A stretch of DNA of 64,000 bases from SAR86 cluster bacterium SAR86B (GTDB lineage Bacteria; Pseudomonadota; Gammaproteobacteria; Magnimaribacterales; D2472), in assembly GCA_905182885.1 (NCBI GenBank), contig CAJJCW010000001.1:124001-188000 (forward strand), in the 5' to 3' direction. This document shows positions 1-11,626 of the stretch, in pieces. The notes under the pieces are model-generated. The model saw nothing but the letters and a program-made list of their open reading frames with translations. It did no database searches and had not been told where the DNA came from. Positions within the stretch are counted from its first letter, which is position 1. Every line of letters begins with the position of its first letter. The position numbers were made by a program, and so were the translations under genes.

Positions 1-1857
1 TGGAATATTGTCTTCTGACCATCCCTTTGGCTCTCTTGGCTCTGCCCCTGCCATAATGTCATCTATTTGAGGCGCATCAATTGTTTCATATTTTAATAAT
101 GCATCTGCCATAGTATTTAATTTATCTAAGTTTGTTTTTAATAGGTTTTCAGCTCTTACGTAGCTCTTATCAATAATCGACTTAATTTCTGAATCAATCA
201 TTTTTGATGTCTCCTCACTTCTAAATTGAGCAGGAGCTGATGCAGACCTTCCAATAAAAGGACTGCCTTCATCTTCACCGTACTTAATAGTTCCAAGCTT
301 CTCAGAAAGACCCCATTTAGTAACCATATTTGTAGCTATAGATGTAGCAACCTCGATATCATTAGAGGCTCCAGTAGTAATGCCTTGATCACCATTAATT
401 ATGCTTTCAGCAATTCTTCCACCGAATAGTGTTGCGATTCTTCCAAGTAAGTATTCCTTACTTTGCATATAAGTGTCTTCTTCGGGCAAGAACATTGTTA
501 CTCCTAAGGCTCTTCCTCTAGGAATAATAGTAACCTTATATACAGGATCATGAGTTGGGCATAACCTTCCAACTATTGCATGTCCCGCTTCATGATATGC
601 AGTAATTCTTTTTTGCTCTTCACTAAGAATCATTGATTTTCTTTCGGCGCCCATCATAATTTTATCTTTAGCAAGATCAAGATGCGACTGATCAATTTTT
701 TTATCTGAGTATCTTGCAGCAAAAAGGGCTGCCTCATTGATCAAATTAGCAAGATCAGCTCCAGAAAAACCTGGAGTTCCTCTTGCGAGAATCAATGGAT
801 CTACATTAGAATCTAATGGTACTTTTCTCATATGAACTTTTAGAATTGCTTCCCTTCCTCTTATATCAGGTAAATCAACAACTACCTGTCTATCAAATCT
901 TCCAGGTCTTAAAAGAGCTGGATCTAAAACATCAGGCCTATTTGTTGCAGCAACAACGATAACCCCATCATTGCCCTCAAAGCCATCCATTTCTACTAAA
1001 AGCTGATTTAGGGTCTGCTCTCTTTCATCATGACCGCCTCCCATACCAGTTCCTCTATGTCTTCCAACTGCATCAATTTCGTCAATAAAAATAATACATG
1101 GTGATTGTTTTTTAGCTTGTTCAAACATATCTCTAACTCTTGAAGCGCCAACTCCAACAAACATTTCAACAAAGTCCGATCCAGAAATACTAAAAAATGG
1201 AACTTTAGCCTCGCCAGCAATAGCTCTTGCAAGTAAAGTTTTTCCGGTCCCAGGAGGCCCAACCATTAAAACTCCTCTAGGAATCCTCCCACCAAGCTTT
1301 TGAAATTTTGTAGGGTCTCTTAAGAAATCGACTAATTCTTGAACATCTTGCTTGGCCTCTTCACAACCAGCAACATCTTTAAAAGTTGTTTTAACCTGTC
1401 CGCCTTCCATAAGCTTTGCTTTGCTTTTTCCAAATGACATTGGGCCGCCTTTACCTGACATACCGCCTTGCATTTGCCTCATAAAAAAGAAAAATATTCC
1501 TAGCAACAAGATTATAGGAAAAGCTCCAACTAAGAGTTGCGATAGTATTGAAGGTTGTTCAATTTTCTCATACTCTGCAACAACTCCATTATCCTGAATG
1601 GCCTTATCCAAAACGTCATCTTTCTTGAATATTGGGTGGGTAGTTTCAAATTTAGATCCATCCATTCGATCTCCAATAATCGTCATTTGATCGCCTTTGT
1701 ATATAATTTTTTCAACGCCTCCTGAAAGGACTTCCTTTTTAAACTCACTATAACTAACTTGCTCTCTAGCAGTTGAATTTTCAACATTGTTAAAAACGAA
1801 CATTAATAAAGAGCCAAGGACGACCCAGACTAAAAGATTTCTAAAAATACTATTCAT
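1..1857 (-). CDS. ftsH: ATP-dependent zinc metalloprotease FtsH (partial, runs off left edge)
   Basis: Minus-strand frame from ATG at 1857 reads [24 protein letters not shown]..., two TM segments, Walker A GPPGTGKT, Walker [35 protein letters not shown]; open to window edge. Absent from the supplied ORF track because it has no stop in the window. Confidence 0.97.
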   Translation of the reverse strand, partial: MNSIFRNLLVWVVLGSLLMFVFNNVENSTAREQVSYSEFKKEVLSGGVEKIIYKGDQMTIIGDRMDGSKFETTHPIFKKDDVLDKAIQDNGVVAEYEKIEQPSILSQLLVGAFPIILLLGIFFFFMRQMQGGMSGKGGPMSFGKSKAKLMEGGQVKTTFKDVAGCEEAKQDVQELVDFLRDPTKFQKLGGRIPRGVLMVGPPGTGKTLLARAIAGEAKVPFFSISGSDFVEMFVGVGASRVRDMFEQAKKQSPCIIFIDEIDAVGRHRGTGMGGGHDEREQTLNQLLVEMDGFEGNDGVIVVAATNRPDVLDPALLRPGRFDRQVVVDLPDIRGREAILKVHMRKVPLDSNVDPLILARGTPGFSGADLANLINEAALFAARYSDKKIDQSHLDLAKDKIMMGAERKSMILSEEQKRITAYHEAGHAIVGRLCPTHDPVYKVTIIPRGRALGVTMFLPEEDTYMQSKEYLLGRIATLFGGRIAESIINGDQGITTGASNDIEVATSIATNMVTKWGLSEKLGTIKYGEDEGSPFIGRSASAPAQFRSEETSKMIDSEIKSIIDKSYVRAENLLKTNLDKLNTMADALLKYETIDAPQIDDIMAGAEPREPKGWSEDNIP

Positions 1858-2426
1858 TACTTATAAGCTCCATATAAATATATTTCACCAGATTGCTTTT
1901 TTGAAGCAGCTGGTTTAAAAGTTTGAACTATCTTGAAGGAAAGTTCCATTTTTTTTCGAAGATTTTTTAACATACTGTTTTGAAAAGTCTTCATTATAAA
2001 TGATCCATGAGATTTATTTAAATATCTGGCAGCAACTTCTAAAGTAAGAATATTGAGCTCAAAAATATTTTCAGTATCAATGGCATGTATACCAGTCAAG
2101 TTTGGGGCGATATCTGAGATTGCAAGATCAAAAGAACCCATTAATGAGAATATTGGATCAATAGTATCTATATTCTCAATACTTTCTTGATAAAAATTTA
2201 CACCCTCAACTGACTCCATATCTAGTATATCTATAGCATAAACTTCTGATTTTTTTGATTTTTGTTTTATATACTGCGACCAGCCACCAGGAGCAGACCC
2301 TAAATCGAGAATATATTTTGATCTTTTAAGGACTTGTGTTTTTTGTATTATTTCGTCTAGCTTAAAAACTGCTCTAGTTCTAAAACCAGATTTCTTGGCT
2401 TTTAGAGCCCAGCTGTCTGCATGCAT
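1857..2426 (-). CDS. rlmE: 23S rRNA (uridine-2'-O-)-methyltransferase RlmE (FtsJ/RrmJ)
   Basis: SAM-binding [13 protein letters not shown], canonical neighbour upstream of ftsH; stop overlaps the ftsH start (TAATG). Confidence 0.95.
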   Translation of the reverse strand: MHADSWALKAKKSGFRTRAVFKLDEIIQKTQVLKRSKYILDLGSAPGGWSQYIKQKSKKSEVYAIDILDMESVEGVNFYQESIENIDTIDPIFSLMGSFDLAISDIAPNLTGIHAIDTENIFELNILTLEVAARYLNKSHGSFIMKTFQNSMLKNLRKKMELSFKIVQTFKPAASKKQSGEIYLYGAYK

Positions 2427-2431
2427 TGAAA

Positions 2432-2908
2432 TTATATGTGCTTAACTTCGATGATCTCATAAGTGAGCTGACCGGAAGGAGTTATTATTGTTACTTCGTC
2501 ATCTACAAATTTACCAACAAGGCCTTTTGCAATTGGGGTATCGATTGAAATCAAACCATTAGTCGGATCAGATTCTAAATTTCCAACAATTTTATATACA
2601 ATCTCTTGATCAGAATTTACATCATAAAGCTTTATTGTTGAGCCAAAAATAACTCTTCCTGTTTCTGGAATTTCTTGAACATCTATTACTTGAGCATTTG
2701 ATAAAGCGCTTTCAATATCATTGATCTTAGCCTCCATCAGGCCCTGTTCTTCTTTTGCAGCATGATATTCGGCGTTTTCTTTTAAATCTCCATGCGCTCT
2801 AGCTTCAGCTATAGATGCAGATACTCTTGGTCTTTCAACAAATTTTAGATTTGCAAGTTTTTTCTTAATAGCAACTTCGCCATCTTTTGTCAGTGGAACT
2901 CTACTCAT
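2432..2908 (-). CDS. greA: Transcription elongation factor GreA
   Basis: N-terminal coiled coil LTKDGEVAIKKKLANLK...RPRVSASIAEARAHGDLKENAEYHAAKEEQG; carB-greA-rlmE order. Confidence 0.96.
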   Translation of the reverse strand: MSRVPLTKDGEVAIKKKLANLKFVERPRVSASIAEARAHGDLKENAEYHAAKEEQGLMEAKINDIESALSNAQVIDVQEIPETGRVIFGSTIKLYDVNSDQEIVYKIVGNLESDPTNGLISIDTPIAKGLVGKFVDDEVTIITPSGQLTYEIIEVKHI

Positions 2909-2924
2909 AGAATTATTATAACAA

Positions 2925-5900
2925 CTAAGATGAATAAGTACTTATTTCTTGGAGACTGTTATAGGACCAGTCAACTTCTTCACTTTTTAATGCTTCCATG
3001 ATTGCAAAAGCACCGAACATTGTAGTAGTACAGAATATTTTATTTCGTAGGGCGGTTTGTCTCATAGATGCAGAGTCTTCTATGGACTGTTTGCCTTCGG
3101 TGGTATTGACTATTAAATCAATTTCTTTATTTAAAAGACAATCTACAGTATGAGGTCTTCCTTCTGTAACTTTATTAATCCTCTTAACTTCATAGCCGAG
3201 ATTTTTGATATATTCAGCCGTGCCTCCCGTTGCTGTTATGCCAAAACCGTTGTCAATAACTAAGGGAATTAGTTTATCTAAGTATTTTTTATCTGAATCT
3301 TTTACACTTATAAAAATAGAACCAGATCTAGGTAGAATTTTATTTGCGCCTTTTTGGGCCTTGGCATAAGCCTCTCCAAAGCTGGGTCCAATACCCATAA
3401 CCTCTCCAGTAGATTTCATTTCTGGACCCAGTATCGGATCAACTAGAGGAAATTTATCAAATGGCAGGACAGCTTCTTTTACGAAAAATAAATCTTTGGG
3501 TAGTTCGCAAGAAAAATCTTGCTCTAGCAGGCTTTTTCCTATCATTGCTTTGGAAGCAACTTTTACTAATGAATTTCCTACAGCTTTAGATATAAAGGGG
3601 ACTGTTCGTGATGCTCTTGGATTGACTTCGATGATATAAATATCATCCTCCTTGATAGCAAATTGAATATTCATCAATCCAATGATATTTAATTCCTTTG
3701 CAATATCCTTGGATTGGATTGAAAGACGCTCTTGGATTTCTAAAGATAAGCTATATGGAGGAAGAGAACATGCCGAGTCACCAGAATGAATTCCAGCCTG
3801 TTCAATATGCTGAAGAATTCCTCCAATTTCCATATTCACTCCATCTGAAATTACATCCACATCAACCTCAATAGCGTCAGTCAAGTAGCTATCAAGCAGA
3901 ATGGGCTTACTGTTTGAAACCTCAACCGCCTCAGTGAGATATATTTCAAGTTCTTTGGGATTGTGGACAAGCTGCATCGCCCTCCCACCAAGAACATATG
4001 ATGGCCTTACAACTATTGGGAAGCCAATTATCTCAGCCTTTTCTAGGGCTTCAGTAATATTTCTAACTGTTGCATTCGATGGTTGTTTTAAATTAAGTTT
4101 AATGATCAATTCCTGGAAACGCTCTCTGTCTTCGGATCTGTCAATCGCATCAACATCAGTGCCAAGAATTTTTACTCCTTTTTCAGAAAGAATATCAGCT
4201 AACTTAAGAGGCGTTTGACCTCCAAATTGGATAATGACACCTTCGGGCTTTTCATTATCAATAATATCCAAAATCTTTTCAGCTGTTATGGGTTCAAAGT
4301 ACAACCTGTCAGATACATCATAATCAGTAGAGACTGTTTCCGGATTACAATTAACCATAATCGATTCAATGCCTTCTTCTTGCATAGCAAGAGATGCATG
4401 AACACAGCAGTAATCAAACTCTATGCCTTGGCCTATTCTATTAGGCCCGCTTCCCAAAACTAATATTTTTCTGTTTTCAGATGGTCTACTCTCGCAATCC
4501 TCTCCGTATGTTGAATACATATAACATGTTGAGGTGGCAAATTCTGCTGCGCAAGTATCAACTCTTCTGAAGATTGGGGTGATTTTGTTATCAATTCTAT
4601 GCTTTCTAAAATCAGCCTCAGTTGAATTAATCATTCTGGCTATTCTAGAGTCAGAAAAACCCTTTTCTTTTAAAGGAAGAATTTCTAATTTTGTTAGATC
4701 TTGAATTTTTTTATTTTTTAAACTCTCTTCTATATCTATGATTTCTTTAATTTGGTCTAAAAACCAATAATCAATTTTTGTTAGCTCGTATATTCTCTCT
4801 AAACTCCACCCAGCTCTCATCGCATCAGCTACATAAAATAATCTTTTTGGTCCTGGGAATGTTAGCTCATATTGAATTTCTTCTTTGTTAGAGTCTTCTA
4901 TAGATTTAAATATTGAATTCAACCCATCGAGATCCTCTTCCATACTGCAAAGTGCTTTTTGCAAAGATTCTTGGAAGTTAGAGCCTATAGCCATTACTTC
5001 GCCAACAGATTTCATTTGAGTTGTTAATTTTGAACTAGCTTGGGGGAATTTTTCAAAGGCAAATTTTGGAATCTTTGTAACAATGTAATCAATACTTGGT
5101 TCAAATGATGCAGGGGTTAGCCCTCCTGTTATATCATTCTTTAATTCATCCAGCGTGAATCCAACTGAAAGTAAGGCAGCAACCTTGGCAATTGGAAAAC
5201 CTGTAGCTTTTGATGCAAGAGCTGAGGATCTGCTAACTCTAGGGTTCATCTCTATAACAACCATCTTTCCATTATCTGGATTTATAGCGAATTGAACATT
5301 TGATCCACCTGTATCAACACCTATTTCTCTTAAAATTTTAAAAGAAGCATTTCTCATGATTTGATACTCTTTGTCAGTTAGGGTTTGAGCTGGGGCAATA
5401 GTAATTGAGTCTCCAGTATGGACGCCCATAGGATCTAAATTTTCAATTGAACAGACAATAATACAATTATCTTCACAGTCCCTTACAACCTCCATTTCAA
5501 ACTCTTTCCAACCAATCAATGACTCGTCGATTAAAAGCTCAGTTGTAGGAGAGAGCTCTAATCCTTTTTCGCATATGCTTTTGAACTCATCAATATTGTA
5601 TGCAATACCGCCACCTGTTCCACCCATGGTGAAAGATGGTCTGATAATACATGGGAAACCTATTCGGCTTTGCACCGATAAAGCATCTTCCATTGAATGA
5701 GCAATACCAGAATTTGGAGTATCTATATTAATAGCCTTCATTGTTTCATCGAAAAGCTGCCTGTCTTCAGCCTTATCAATCGCCTCTCTGTTGGCTCCAA
5801 TTAATATAACTCCATACTTCTCTAAAACACCTTCTTTATCTAATGATAAAGCTGTATTAAGAGCTGTTTGCCCTCCCATAGTCGGTAAAATTGCATCAGG

Positions 5901-6146
5901 CTTTTCTTTCTCGATTATTTTTTCTACTGACTTCCAGTGAATTGGCTCTATATAAGTAGCATCAGCTAGCAAGGGATCTGTCATTATTGTTGCAGGATTT
6001 GAATTTACAAGTATCACTCTAAAACCCTCATCCTTAAGAGCCTTACAAGCCTGAGCTCCGGAATAGTCAAACTCACATGCTTGACCAATAATGATAGGAC
6101 CTGCTCCAATAATTAAAATAGATTTTATGTCGTTACGTCTTGGCAT
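2925..6146 (-). CDS. carB: Carbamoyl-phosphate synthase large subunit
   Basis: [37 protein letters not shown]; duplicated ATP-grasp halves. ORF track start (6326) extends into carA; true start likely ATG at 6146. Confidence 0.97.
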   Translation of the reverse strand: MPRRNDIKSILIIGAGPIIIGQACEFDYSGAQACKALKDEGFRVILVNSNPATIMTDPLLADATYIEPIHWKSVEKIIEKEKPDAILPTMGGQTALNTALSLDKEGVLEKYGVILIGANREAIDKAEDRQLFDETMKAINIDTPNSGIAHSMEDALSVQSRIGFPCIIRPSFTMGGTGGGIAYNIDEFKSICEKGLELSPTTELLIDESLIGWKEFEMEVVRDCEDNCIIVCSIENLDPMGVHTGDSITIAPAQTLTDKEYQIMRNASFKILREIGVDTGGSNVQFAINPDNGKMVVIEMNPRVSRSSALASKATGFPIAKVAALLSVGFTLDELKNDITGGLTPASFEPSIDYIVTKIPKFAFEKFPQASSKLTTQMKSVGEVMAIGSNFQESLQKALCSMEEDLDGLNSIFKSIEDSNKEEIQYELTFPGPKRLFYVADAMRAGWSLERIYELTKIDYWFLDQIKEIIDIEESLKNKKIQDLTKLEILPLKEKGFSDSRIARMINSTEADFRKHRIDNKITPIFRRVDTCAAEFATSTCYMYSTYGEDCESRPSENRKILVLGSGPNRIGQGIEFDYCCVHASLAMQEEGIESIMVNCNPETVSTDYDVSDRLYFEPITAEKILDIIDNEKPEGVIIQFGGQTPLKLADILSEKGVKILGTDVDAIDRSEDRERFQELIIKLNLKQPSNATVRNITEALEKAEIIGFPIVVRPSYVLGGRAMQLVHNPKELEIYLTEAVEVSNSKPILLDSYLTDAIEVDVDVISDGVNMEIGGILQHIEQAGIHSGDSACSLPPYSLSLEIQERLSIQSKDIAKELNIIGLMNIQFAIKEDDIYIIEVNPRASRTVPFISKAVGNSLVKVASKAMIGKSLLEQDFSCELPKDLFFVKEAVLPFDKFPLVDPILGPEMKSTGEVMGIGPSFGEAYAKAQKGANKILPRSGSIFISVKDSDKKYLDKLIPLVIDNGFGITATGGTAEYIKNLGYEVKRINKVTEGRPHTVDCLLNKEIDLIVNTTEGKQSIEDSASMRQTALRNKIFCTTTMFGAFAIMEALKSEEVDWSYNSLQEISTYSS

Positions 6147-7254
6147 ATTCGTCCACCATGGAAGTAAATTTATTAAATAGTGTTTGTATTTCCTGAGGTC
6201 CGGGACTTGCCTCTGGGTGACCCTGAAAGCTAAAAGCAGGGGCATCATTAAACTCGATGCCTTGAAGCGAGTTATCAAATAAAGAAATATAGGAAGGTTT
6301 AATGTTATCAGGTAATGAAGTCTCATCTACTGAGAACCCATGATTTTGACTGGTAATCATGACTTCTGAGGATAAGATATTTTGAACAGGATGATTGGCG
6401 CCGTGATGACCGAACTTCATTTTGTAAGTTTTTGCACCACCGGCAAGTGCAAGAAGTTGATGCCCTAAACAAATCCCAAAAATTGGGACTTTAACTTCAA
6501 GAAATTTTTTAATATTCTCAATCGCATAAGTGCATGGCTCTGGATCTCCGGGACCATTGGAAAGAAATATTCCCTTAGGAGAAAGCTTCATAACCTCTTC
6601 AAATGATGTTTCAGCATTAACAACTATTATCTCGCCCAGGTGATCTGATAAAAGTCTCAAAATATTTGTCTTAACTCCGAAATCGTAAGCAACTATAGGG
6701 TGAGAATGACTAGCAGGTTTATGATCCGGCCATACCCCTTCGTTCCAGTTATAACTTAACTTTGTAGATACGCCTTTTGCAAGGTCAAGACCCTTGAGTC
6801 CTGAAAAACTCTGAGCTTCTTTAATAGCATCTTCCTCTGATATCTTTGAAAGAGAGCCTATACAGCAATTCATGGAACCCTTATCTCTTATAATCTTAGT
6901 TAATTTTCTGGTATTAATTCCAGATATAGCTATAACACCCTGCTCGTTTAAGAATGTTTCTAAGCTTTTGTTAGATCTCCAGTTACTAGGTTTTGTACAA
7001 AGATTATTAACAACAATGCCCGATGCATGGATCATTGAAGATTCGTTATCTTCATCATTTATCCCCGTATTACCAATATGAGGATGTGTAAAAGTTATAA
7101 TTTGTTTTTTGTAAGATGGATCCGTGATTATTTCTTGGTAACCAGTCATAGAGGTATTAAATACGATTTCAGCTACTTCATATTTTTCTTCACCAAACCC
7201 CTCTCCATAGAATATACTTCCATCTTCAAGGGCTAAAATAGATTTAAAGGACAT
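6133..7254 (-). CDS. carA: Carbamoyl-phosphate synthase small subunit
   Basis: Glutamine amidotransferase class I motif [16 protein letters not shown]-terminal [15 protein letters not shown]; precedes carB. Confidence 0.97.
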   Translation of the reverse strand: MSFKSILALEDGSIFYGEGFGEEKYEVAEIVFNTSMTGYQEIITDPSYKKQIITFTHPHIGNTGINDEDNESSMIHASGIVVNNLCTKPSNWRSNKSLETFLNEQGVIAISGINTRKLTKIIRDKGSMNCCIGSLSKISEEDAIKEAQSFSGLKGLDLAKGVSTKLSYNWNEGVWPDHKPASHSHPIVAYDFGVKTNILRLLSDHLGEIIVVNAETSFEEVMKLSPKGIFLSNGPGDPEPCTYAIENIKKFLEVKVPIFGICLGHQLLALAGGAKTYKMKFGHHGANHPVQNILSSEVMITSQNHGFSVDETSLPDNIKPSYISLFDNSLQGIEFNDAPAFSFQGHPEASPGPQEIQTLFNKFTSMVDEYAKT

Positions 7255-7319
7255 TAAAGTCTCTCCTTTTAGAAGAAAATAATTGGAAAAAGTAAGAGTG
7301 TCTGTTTAAAGAAATTTGG

Positions 7320-7358
7320 AGTTTTAATGAGCTGAAATATCGTGCTTGCATTAAAACT
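7320..7358. promoter_or_regulatory. 10-bp perfect inverted repeat (candidate operator or RNA hairpin) in the carA/map divergent intergenic region
   Basis: AGTTTTAATG (7320-7329) and CATTAAAACT (7349-7358) are exact reverse complements; inner AGC/GCT can extend the stem past a 2-nt bulge. Confidence 0.5.
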
Positions 7359-7406
7359 GTACTTTATAGACTTAGTGCTCTGATGTCTATTTAAAATGTA
7401 AAAAAT

Positions 7407-8177
7407 ATGGAAATAACAATAAAATCTGAACAAGATATAAAAAAAATGAGAATCGCTGGAAGGTTAGCGGCCGAAGTTCTTGAAATGATAGAGCCATTTG
7501 TTATTCCCGGGGTTTCAACTGAAGAGCTTGATAGAAAATGCTATGAACATATTGTAAATATTCAAAAGGCCATTCCAGCAAATGTAGGCTATAGGGGTTT
7601 CGAAAAAACGATATGCTCAAGTATCAATCAGGTAATCTGTCACGGTATACCAGATCACAATAGAATTTTAAAAGAAGGTGACATCTTGAATATAGATGTA
7701 ACAGTTATTAAAGATGGCTGGCACGGGGATACTTCTAAAATGTATCTTGTTGGCAAATGTAAACCTCATAACGAAAGACTCGTAAAAGTAACTCAAGAAT
7801 GTCTATATAAGGCAATAGAAGTAGTCAAGCCAGGGGCATATCTTGGAGACATAGGTCATGCCATTCAAAAGCATGCTGAATCCAATTACTATAGTGTGGT
7901 CGAGGATTACTGCGGCCATGGAATTGGAAAAATTTATCATGAAGATCCACAAATTCTTCATTACGGAAAGCCTGGTCGTGGCTTAGAAATTCAAGAAGGC
8001 ATGTGTTTTACTATCGAGCCAATGATTAATCAGGGATCAAAGTATTGCAAAACATTAAGAGATGAGTGGACTGTTGAAACAAAAGATGGAAGAAATTCTG
8101 CTCAATGGGAACATACATTAGCAGTAAGAAGTAATGGAGTTGAAGTTCTTACTAAAAGGGTTAATGAATCAATATGA
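7407..8177 (+). CDS. map: Methionine aminopeptidase type I
   Basis: IKSEQDIKKMRIAGRLAAEVL, CSSINQVICHGIPD, metal-ligand motifs CGHGIG and FTIEPM. Confidence 0.97.
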   Translation: MEITIKSEQDIKKMRIAGRLAAEVLEMIEPFVIPGVSTEELDRKCYEHIVNIQKAIPANVGYRGFEKTICSSINQVICHGIPDHNRILKEGDILNIDVTVIKDGWHGDTSKMYLVGKCKPHNERLVKVTQECLYKAIEVVKPGAYLGDIGHAIQKHAESNYYSVVEDYCGHGIGKIYHEDPQILHYGKPGRGLEIQEGMCFTIEPMINQGSKYCKTLRDEWTVETKDGRNSAQWEHTLAVRSNGVEVLTKRVNESI

Positions 8178-10681
8178 CCTCTAAAAAATTAACCATTAAT
8201 GAAAATTTTTGGCTAAATTTTTCTAAAGTTTACGAAAAACCCTCCCTAGTTAACAAATATTTAGCAGATTACTCAGATGAGATTGAGAAAGTTGTTATTA
8301 CAAATTTTAATGAATTTAATCTCTCCTCAGAATATTCAATATATGCAAATGGCGGGTTTGGAAGAAGAGAAATGTTTCCTTCATCAGATGTAGACCTTTC
8401 AATAGTTCAGCATAATAAAAATGCTAAAAATACAGAAGGTCTTGAGAGATATATTGCAAAGCTGTGGGATCTAGGCCTAAAGGTTGGCCATTCTGTAAGA
8501 ACCATTCAAGACATTAAAAAAGTTGCCGGAAAAGACCCAGTAGAATTTACATCATACTTGACTAGCAGATCTTTAGTTTCAAGTCCTGACATTGATATCA
8601 AGGTAAATAATATTCTAAGCAGGTCATGGGGTAAGAAGAAATTTTTTAATGCTAAATATAATGAGCAAGAAGAAAGGTACAAGTCATTCTTCTCAACACA
8701 ATACAACCTAGAGCCAGATTTAAAGGAATCTCCTGGAGCACTTAGGGACTTTCAAACAGCTCTATGGATTCTTCAGCATTGTTTTGATTTTGATAATTAT
8801 GAGGATATAAAAAAATCAAAAGAATTTTCTGATCAGATAGATTCTGCTGTTGAGTCATATGATTTTATTAAAGTAATGCGTTTTGCAACAAACATAACAA
8901 CTAAGAAAAATAGATTGAGCTTTGAGTCTCAAATTGAAATATCCAAGCAGGCCCAATTAAAAGGTGCCACCAATAAAAGAACAGTTGAGTTAATGATGCA
9001 AAGATATTATGAGAATGCATCAAATTTATCGAATTTTAATAATTTAATATTCGAGAGTTATAGGGAAAGCACGACCTTCGCTTTAACTAAAAACTTCGGT
9101 GAATTTTATGTTCGGGGAAATAAGATAGGAATAAAAAATGGGAGTATGTCCAAAAGAAAAAACCTTATCTTTGATATTTTTATTTACATTGGTAAAAATA
9201 AAAAAATTAATTCAATTGATACTCCGACAAAAATTTTACTTAAAGAAAATGTTCATTTAATTGATGATAATTTTAGGAATGATAGCTGTACCTCAAATCA
9301 ATTCTTAAGAATTTTAAGATCAAAATACAACTTATCATCAATGTTAAAGACTATGAAAAACCTTGGTATTCTCCAGGCTTATATCAAAGAGTTTGGCGAT
9401 GTTATTGGCCAAATGCAATTTGATTTATTTCATGTCTATACCGTTGATGAGCATACCTTTAAAGTTTTAAGAAATATGCGTCAAATGCAAATAGCCAGCC
9501 AAAATGGTTTTGAACTTGAATATGAATTGATAAATAAATTAGATAAAATTGAAGTCCTTTATTTAGCAGGTCTATTTCATGACATTGGCAAAGGCAAGGG
9601 GGGAGATCATTCTAAAATAGGTGCAAAAATAAGTTTTGATTTTGCTAAAAAAATTGGCTTATCAGTTGCTGATGCTGATCTAGTTTCGTGGCTAGTCTTA
9701 AATCACTTGCAAATGTCATCAATTTCTCAGAAAAAAGATATCTCAGACCCTGAAACCATAAACTCCTTTGCAGAGTTGGTATTAAATACTGAAAGGTTGA
9801 ATTATCTATACCTTCTAACGGTAAATGATATTAGAGCAACAAACCCAGCATTGTGGAATGGTTGGAAGCATAGCCTTTTAAGAGACCTATTTCTATTAAC
9901 AAGATCTAAATTAAATAAAGAACCTATTAAAACATCAAATGAAATTGCAGCAGATAGAAAAGCTAATGTTTTAAAAATTTTTAATGGGAGCCAGCTAGAT
10001 TCTATAAATGATTACCTTGATTTATTTGATGCAGAATATTTTAATAAAAATAATTCTGACAAGCTTAAATGGCAAAGCGGCCTCGTATTAAAAGAAAGGC
10101 TTGGGGAACCTGTTATAGGCTGTAGGAAATGTTTTGAAGATTTGATTGAAATTTTTATCAAGGTTGATAATTCAGATGGGTTATTTTTAAAACTAGTAAA
10201 AATATTAGATCTATCTGGGTTGGAGGTTATTGATGCAAATATATCAACTAGTGGTAATAATGGAATTGCAGCAAATACCTTTATAACAAAATTTTCTCAT
10301 CATACGAGAGTGCTGAATAACTCTGAGATAAGAGAGGTTAAAGATAGAATCTTGGATAATTTTAAAAGCTACTCTACTTTCAAGAAATCTACTAAGAAAG
10401 TAAAAAACTTAAAGAGCTTTAAAAAAATACTTTATGTAACAAATGTAGAGGATAAATTAAAAAAGAGAAATCTTCTGACTATAGAAACTCTTGATAGTCC
10501 TGGTTTGCTTGAAAAAATTGCAAAAGTACTTAATGAAAATGGTACTTCTATTTATTCAGCTAGAATAAACACTCTTGGGGATAGGGTTGAAGATACTTTT
10601 GAGATAGAAGATATGACTTTATCTAGCGTATCTAAAGAAAAAATACAAAAAATTACCAAAGCACTTACAGAACTCATATAA
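8174..10681 (+). CDS. glnD: [Protein-PII] uridylyltransferase / UMP-removing enzyme GlnD
   Basis: NT motif GGFGRREMFPSSDVDLSI, HD motif LAGLFHDIGKGKGGDHS, C-terminal ACT domain; follows map. Confidence 0.95.
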   Translation: MTSKKLTINENFWLNFSKVYEKPSLVNKYLADYSDEIEKVVITNFNEFNLSSEYSIYANGGFGRREMFPSSDVDLSIVQHNKNAKNTEGLERYIAKLWDLGLKVGHSVRTIQDIKKVAGKDPVEFTSYLTSRSLVSSPDIDIKVNNILSRSWGKKKFFNAKYNEQEERYKSFFSTQYNLEPDLKESPGALRDFQTALWILQHCFDFDNYEDIKKSKEFSDQIDSAVESYDFIKVMRFATNITTKKNRLSFESQIEISKQAQLKGATNKRTVELMMQRYYENASNLSNFNNLIFESYRESTTFALTKNFGEFYVRGNKIGIKNGSMSKRKNLIFDIFIYIGKNKKINSIDTPTKILLKENVHLIDDNFRNDSCTSNQFLRILRSKYNLSSMLKTMKNLGILQAYIKEFGDVIGQMQFDLFHVYTVDEHTFKVLRNMRQMQIASQNGFELEYELINKLDKIEVLYLAGLFHDIGKGKGGDHSKIGAKISFDFAKKIGLSVADADLVSWLVLNHLQMSSISQKKDISDPETINSFAELVLNTERLNYLYLLTVNDIRATNPALWNGWKHSLLRDLFLLTRSKLNKEPIKTSNEIAADRKANVLKIFNGSQLDSINDYLDLFDAEYFNKNNSDKLKWQSGLVLKERLGEPVIGCRKCFEDLIEIFIKVDNSDGLFLKLVKILDLSGLEVIDANISTSGNNGIAANTFITKFSHHTRVLNNSEIREVKDRILDNFKSYSTFKKSTKKVKNLKSFKKILYVTNVEDKLKKRNLLTIETLDSPGLLEKIAKVLNENGTSIYSARINTLGDRVEDTFEIEDMTLSSVSKEKIQKITKALTELI

Positions 10682-10711
10682 ATTAAGTCTAGTACAAACT
10701 ATAATAATAAA

Positions 10712-11626
10712 ATGAAAATTACTGCAACAGGAATAGCAACTAAATCATCTAGCGGAGAGATTCTTGATGTATTTTTTCCTATTATTAATTTTGATGGCAA
10801 AACAACAGACATTCATTCCTTGGGAGAAGTCAGCTCCTCTAAAGAGATTATAGAAATTTCATGGGATGAGAGTGATCTTAATTCACCTGTAAAAGATGTC
10901 TGCTCCGCATATCTTAAGCTTCACCTTCTTTCTTATAAATTTGTTCTTCCCAACTCTATTAACCTTGATGGAATGTTTGGCGCCCTTCCTAATGTCGCTT
11001 GGACAAATCATGGACCCATTTCCATAGATGAAATTGATAAAAAATTGCTTGAATCTAAGCAAAAAAATATAAACCTTTATGTTAGATCGCTTGATAAATT
11101 TCCTTGCTTAACTGATTACATAATCCCAAGAAATGTCAGGATAGCAGATGCATCCAGGGTAAGACTTGGAGCTTATATAGCAGAAGGTACAACTGTTATG
11201 CATGAAGGCTTTATTAACTTTAATGCCGGCACTCTAGGCAAAGCTATGATAGAGGGAAGAATATCAGCCGGGGTCGTTATTGGTGATAACTCAGATCTTG
11301 GTGGTGGATGCAGTACTATGGGGACACTGTCTGGTGGCAATGATATAAAAATTTCAGTTGGTGAAAATTGTTTACTAGGAGCAAATTCTGGTCTTGGAAT
11401 CCCTCTTGGAAATAATTGTATAATTGAAGCTGGTTTATATATTACTGGCGGAACAAAAATAGAGCTATTTGATGAAACTAATTCATCTAAAGGTATTTAT
11501 AAAGGTGCAGAATTGTCTGGCTTATCTGATCTAGTCTTTATAAGGAATTCTTTAAATGGAGCAGTTATAGCAAGGCCAAATAAATCATCAGTAGAATTAA
11601 ATACCGAATTACATTCCAATGATTAA
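10712..11626 (+). CDS. dapD: 2,3,4,5-tetrahydropyridine-2,6-dicarboxylate N-succinyltransferase
   Basis: Left-handed beta-helix hexapeptide repeats, VRLGAYIAEGTTVMHEGFINFNAGTLGKAMIEGRISAGVVIGDNSDLGGGCSTMGTLSGG; next to dapE. Confidence 0.93.
   Translation: MKITATGIATKSSSGEILDVFFPIINFDGKTTDIHSLGEVSSSKEIIEISWDESDLNSPVKDVCSAYLKLHLLSYKFVLPNSINLDGMFGALPNVAWTNHGPISIDEIDKKLLESKQKNINLYVRSLDKFPCLTDYIIPRNVRIADASRVRLGAYIAEGTTVMHEGFINFNAGTLGKAMIEGRISAGVVIGDNSDLGGGCSTMGTLSGGNDIKISVGENCLLGANSGLGIPLGNNCIIEAGLYITGGTKIELFDETNSSKGIYKGAELSGLSDLVFIRNSLNGAVIARPNKSSVELNTELHSND

Noticed and set aside
1008-1262. 84-aa minus-strand ORF
   Set aside because: Lies out of frame within ftsH, which is intact in another minus-strand frame across 1-1857.
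2925-6326. Extended N-terminus of carB in the ORF track
   Set aside because: The first 60 residues lie within carA coding sequence; [17 protein letters not shown] at 6146 is the normal CarB start.
7255-7406. Possible sigma70 promoter (TTGCAT...TATAGA/TAGACT) upstream of map
   Set aside because: Spacings of 13-15 nt are suboptimal and AT-rich sequence yields many such matches.
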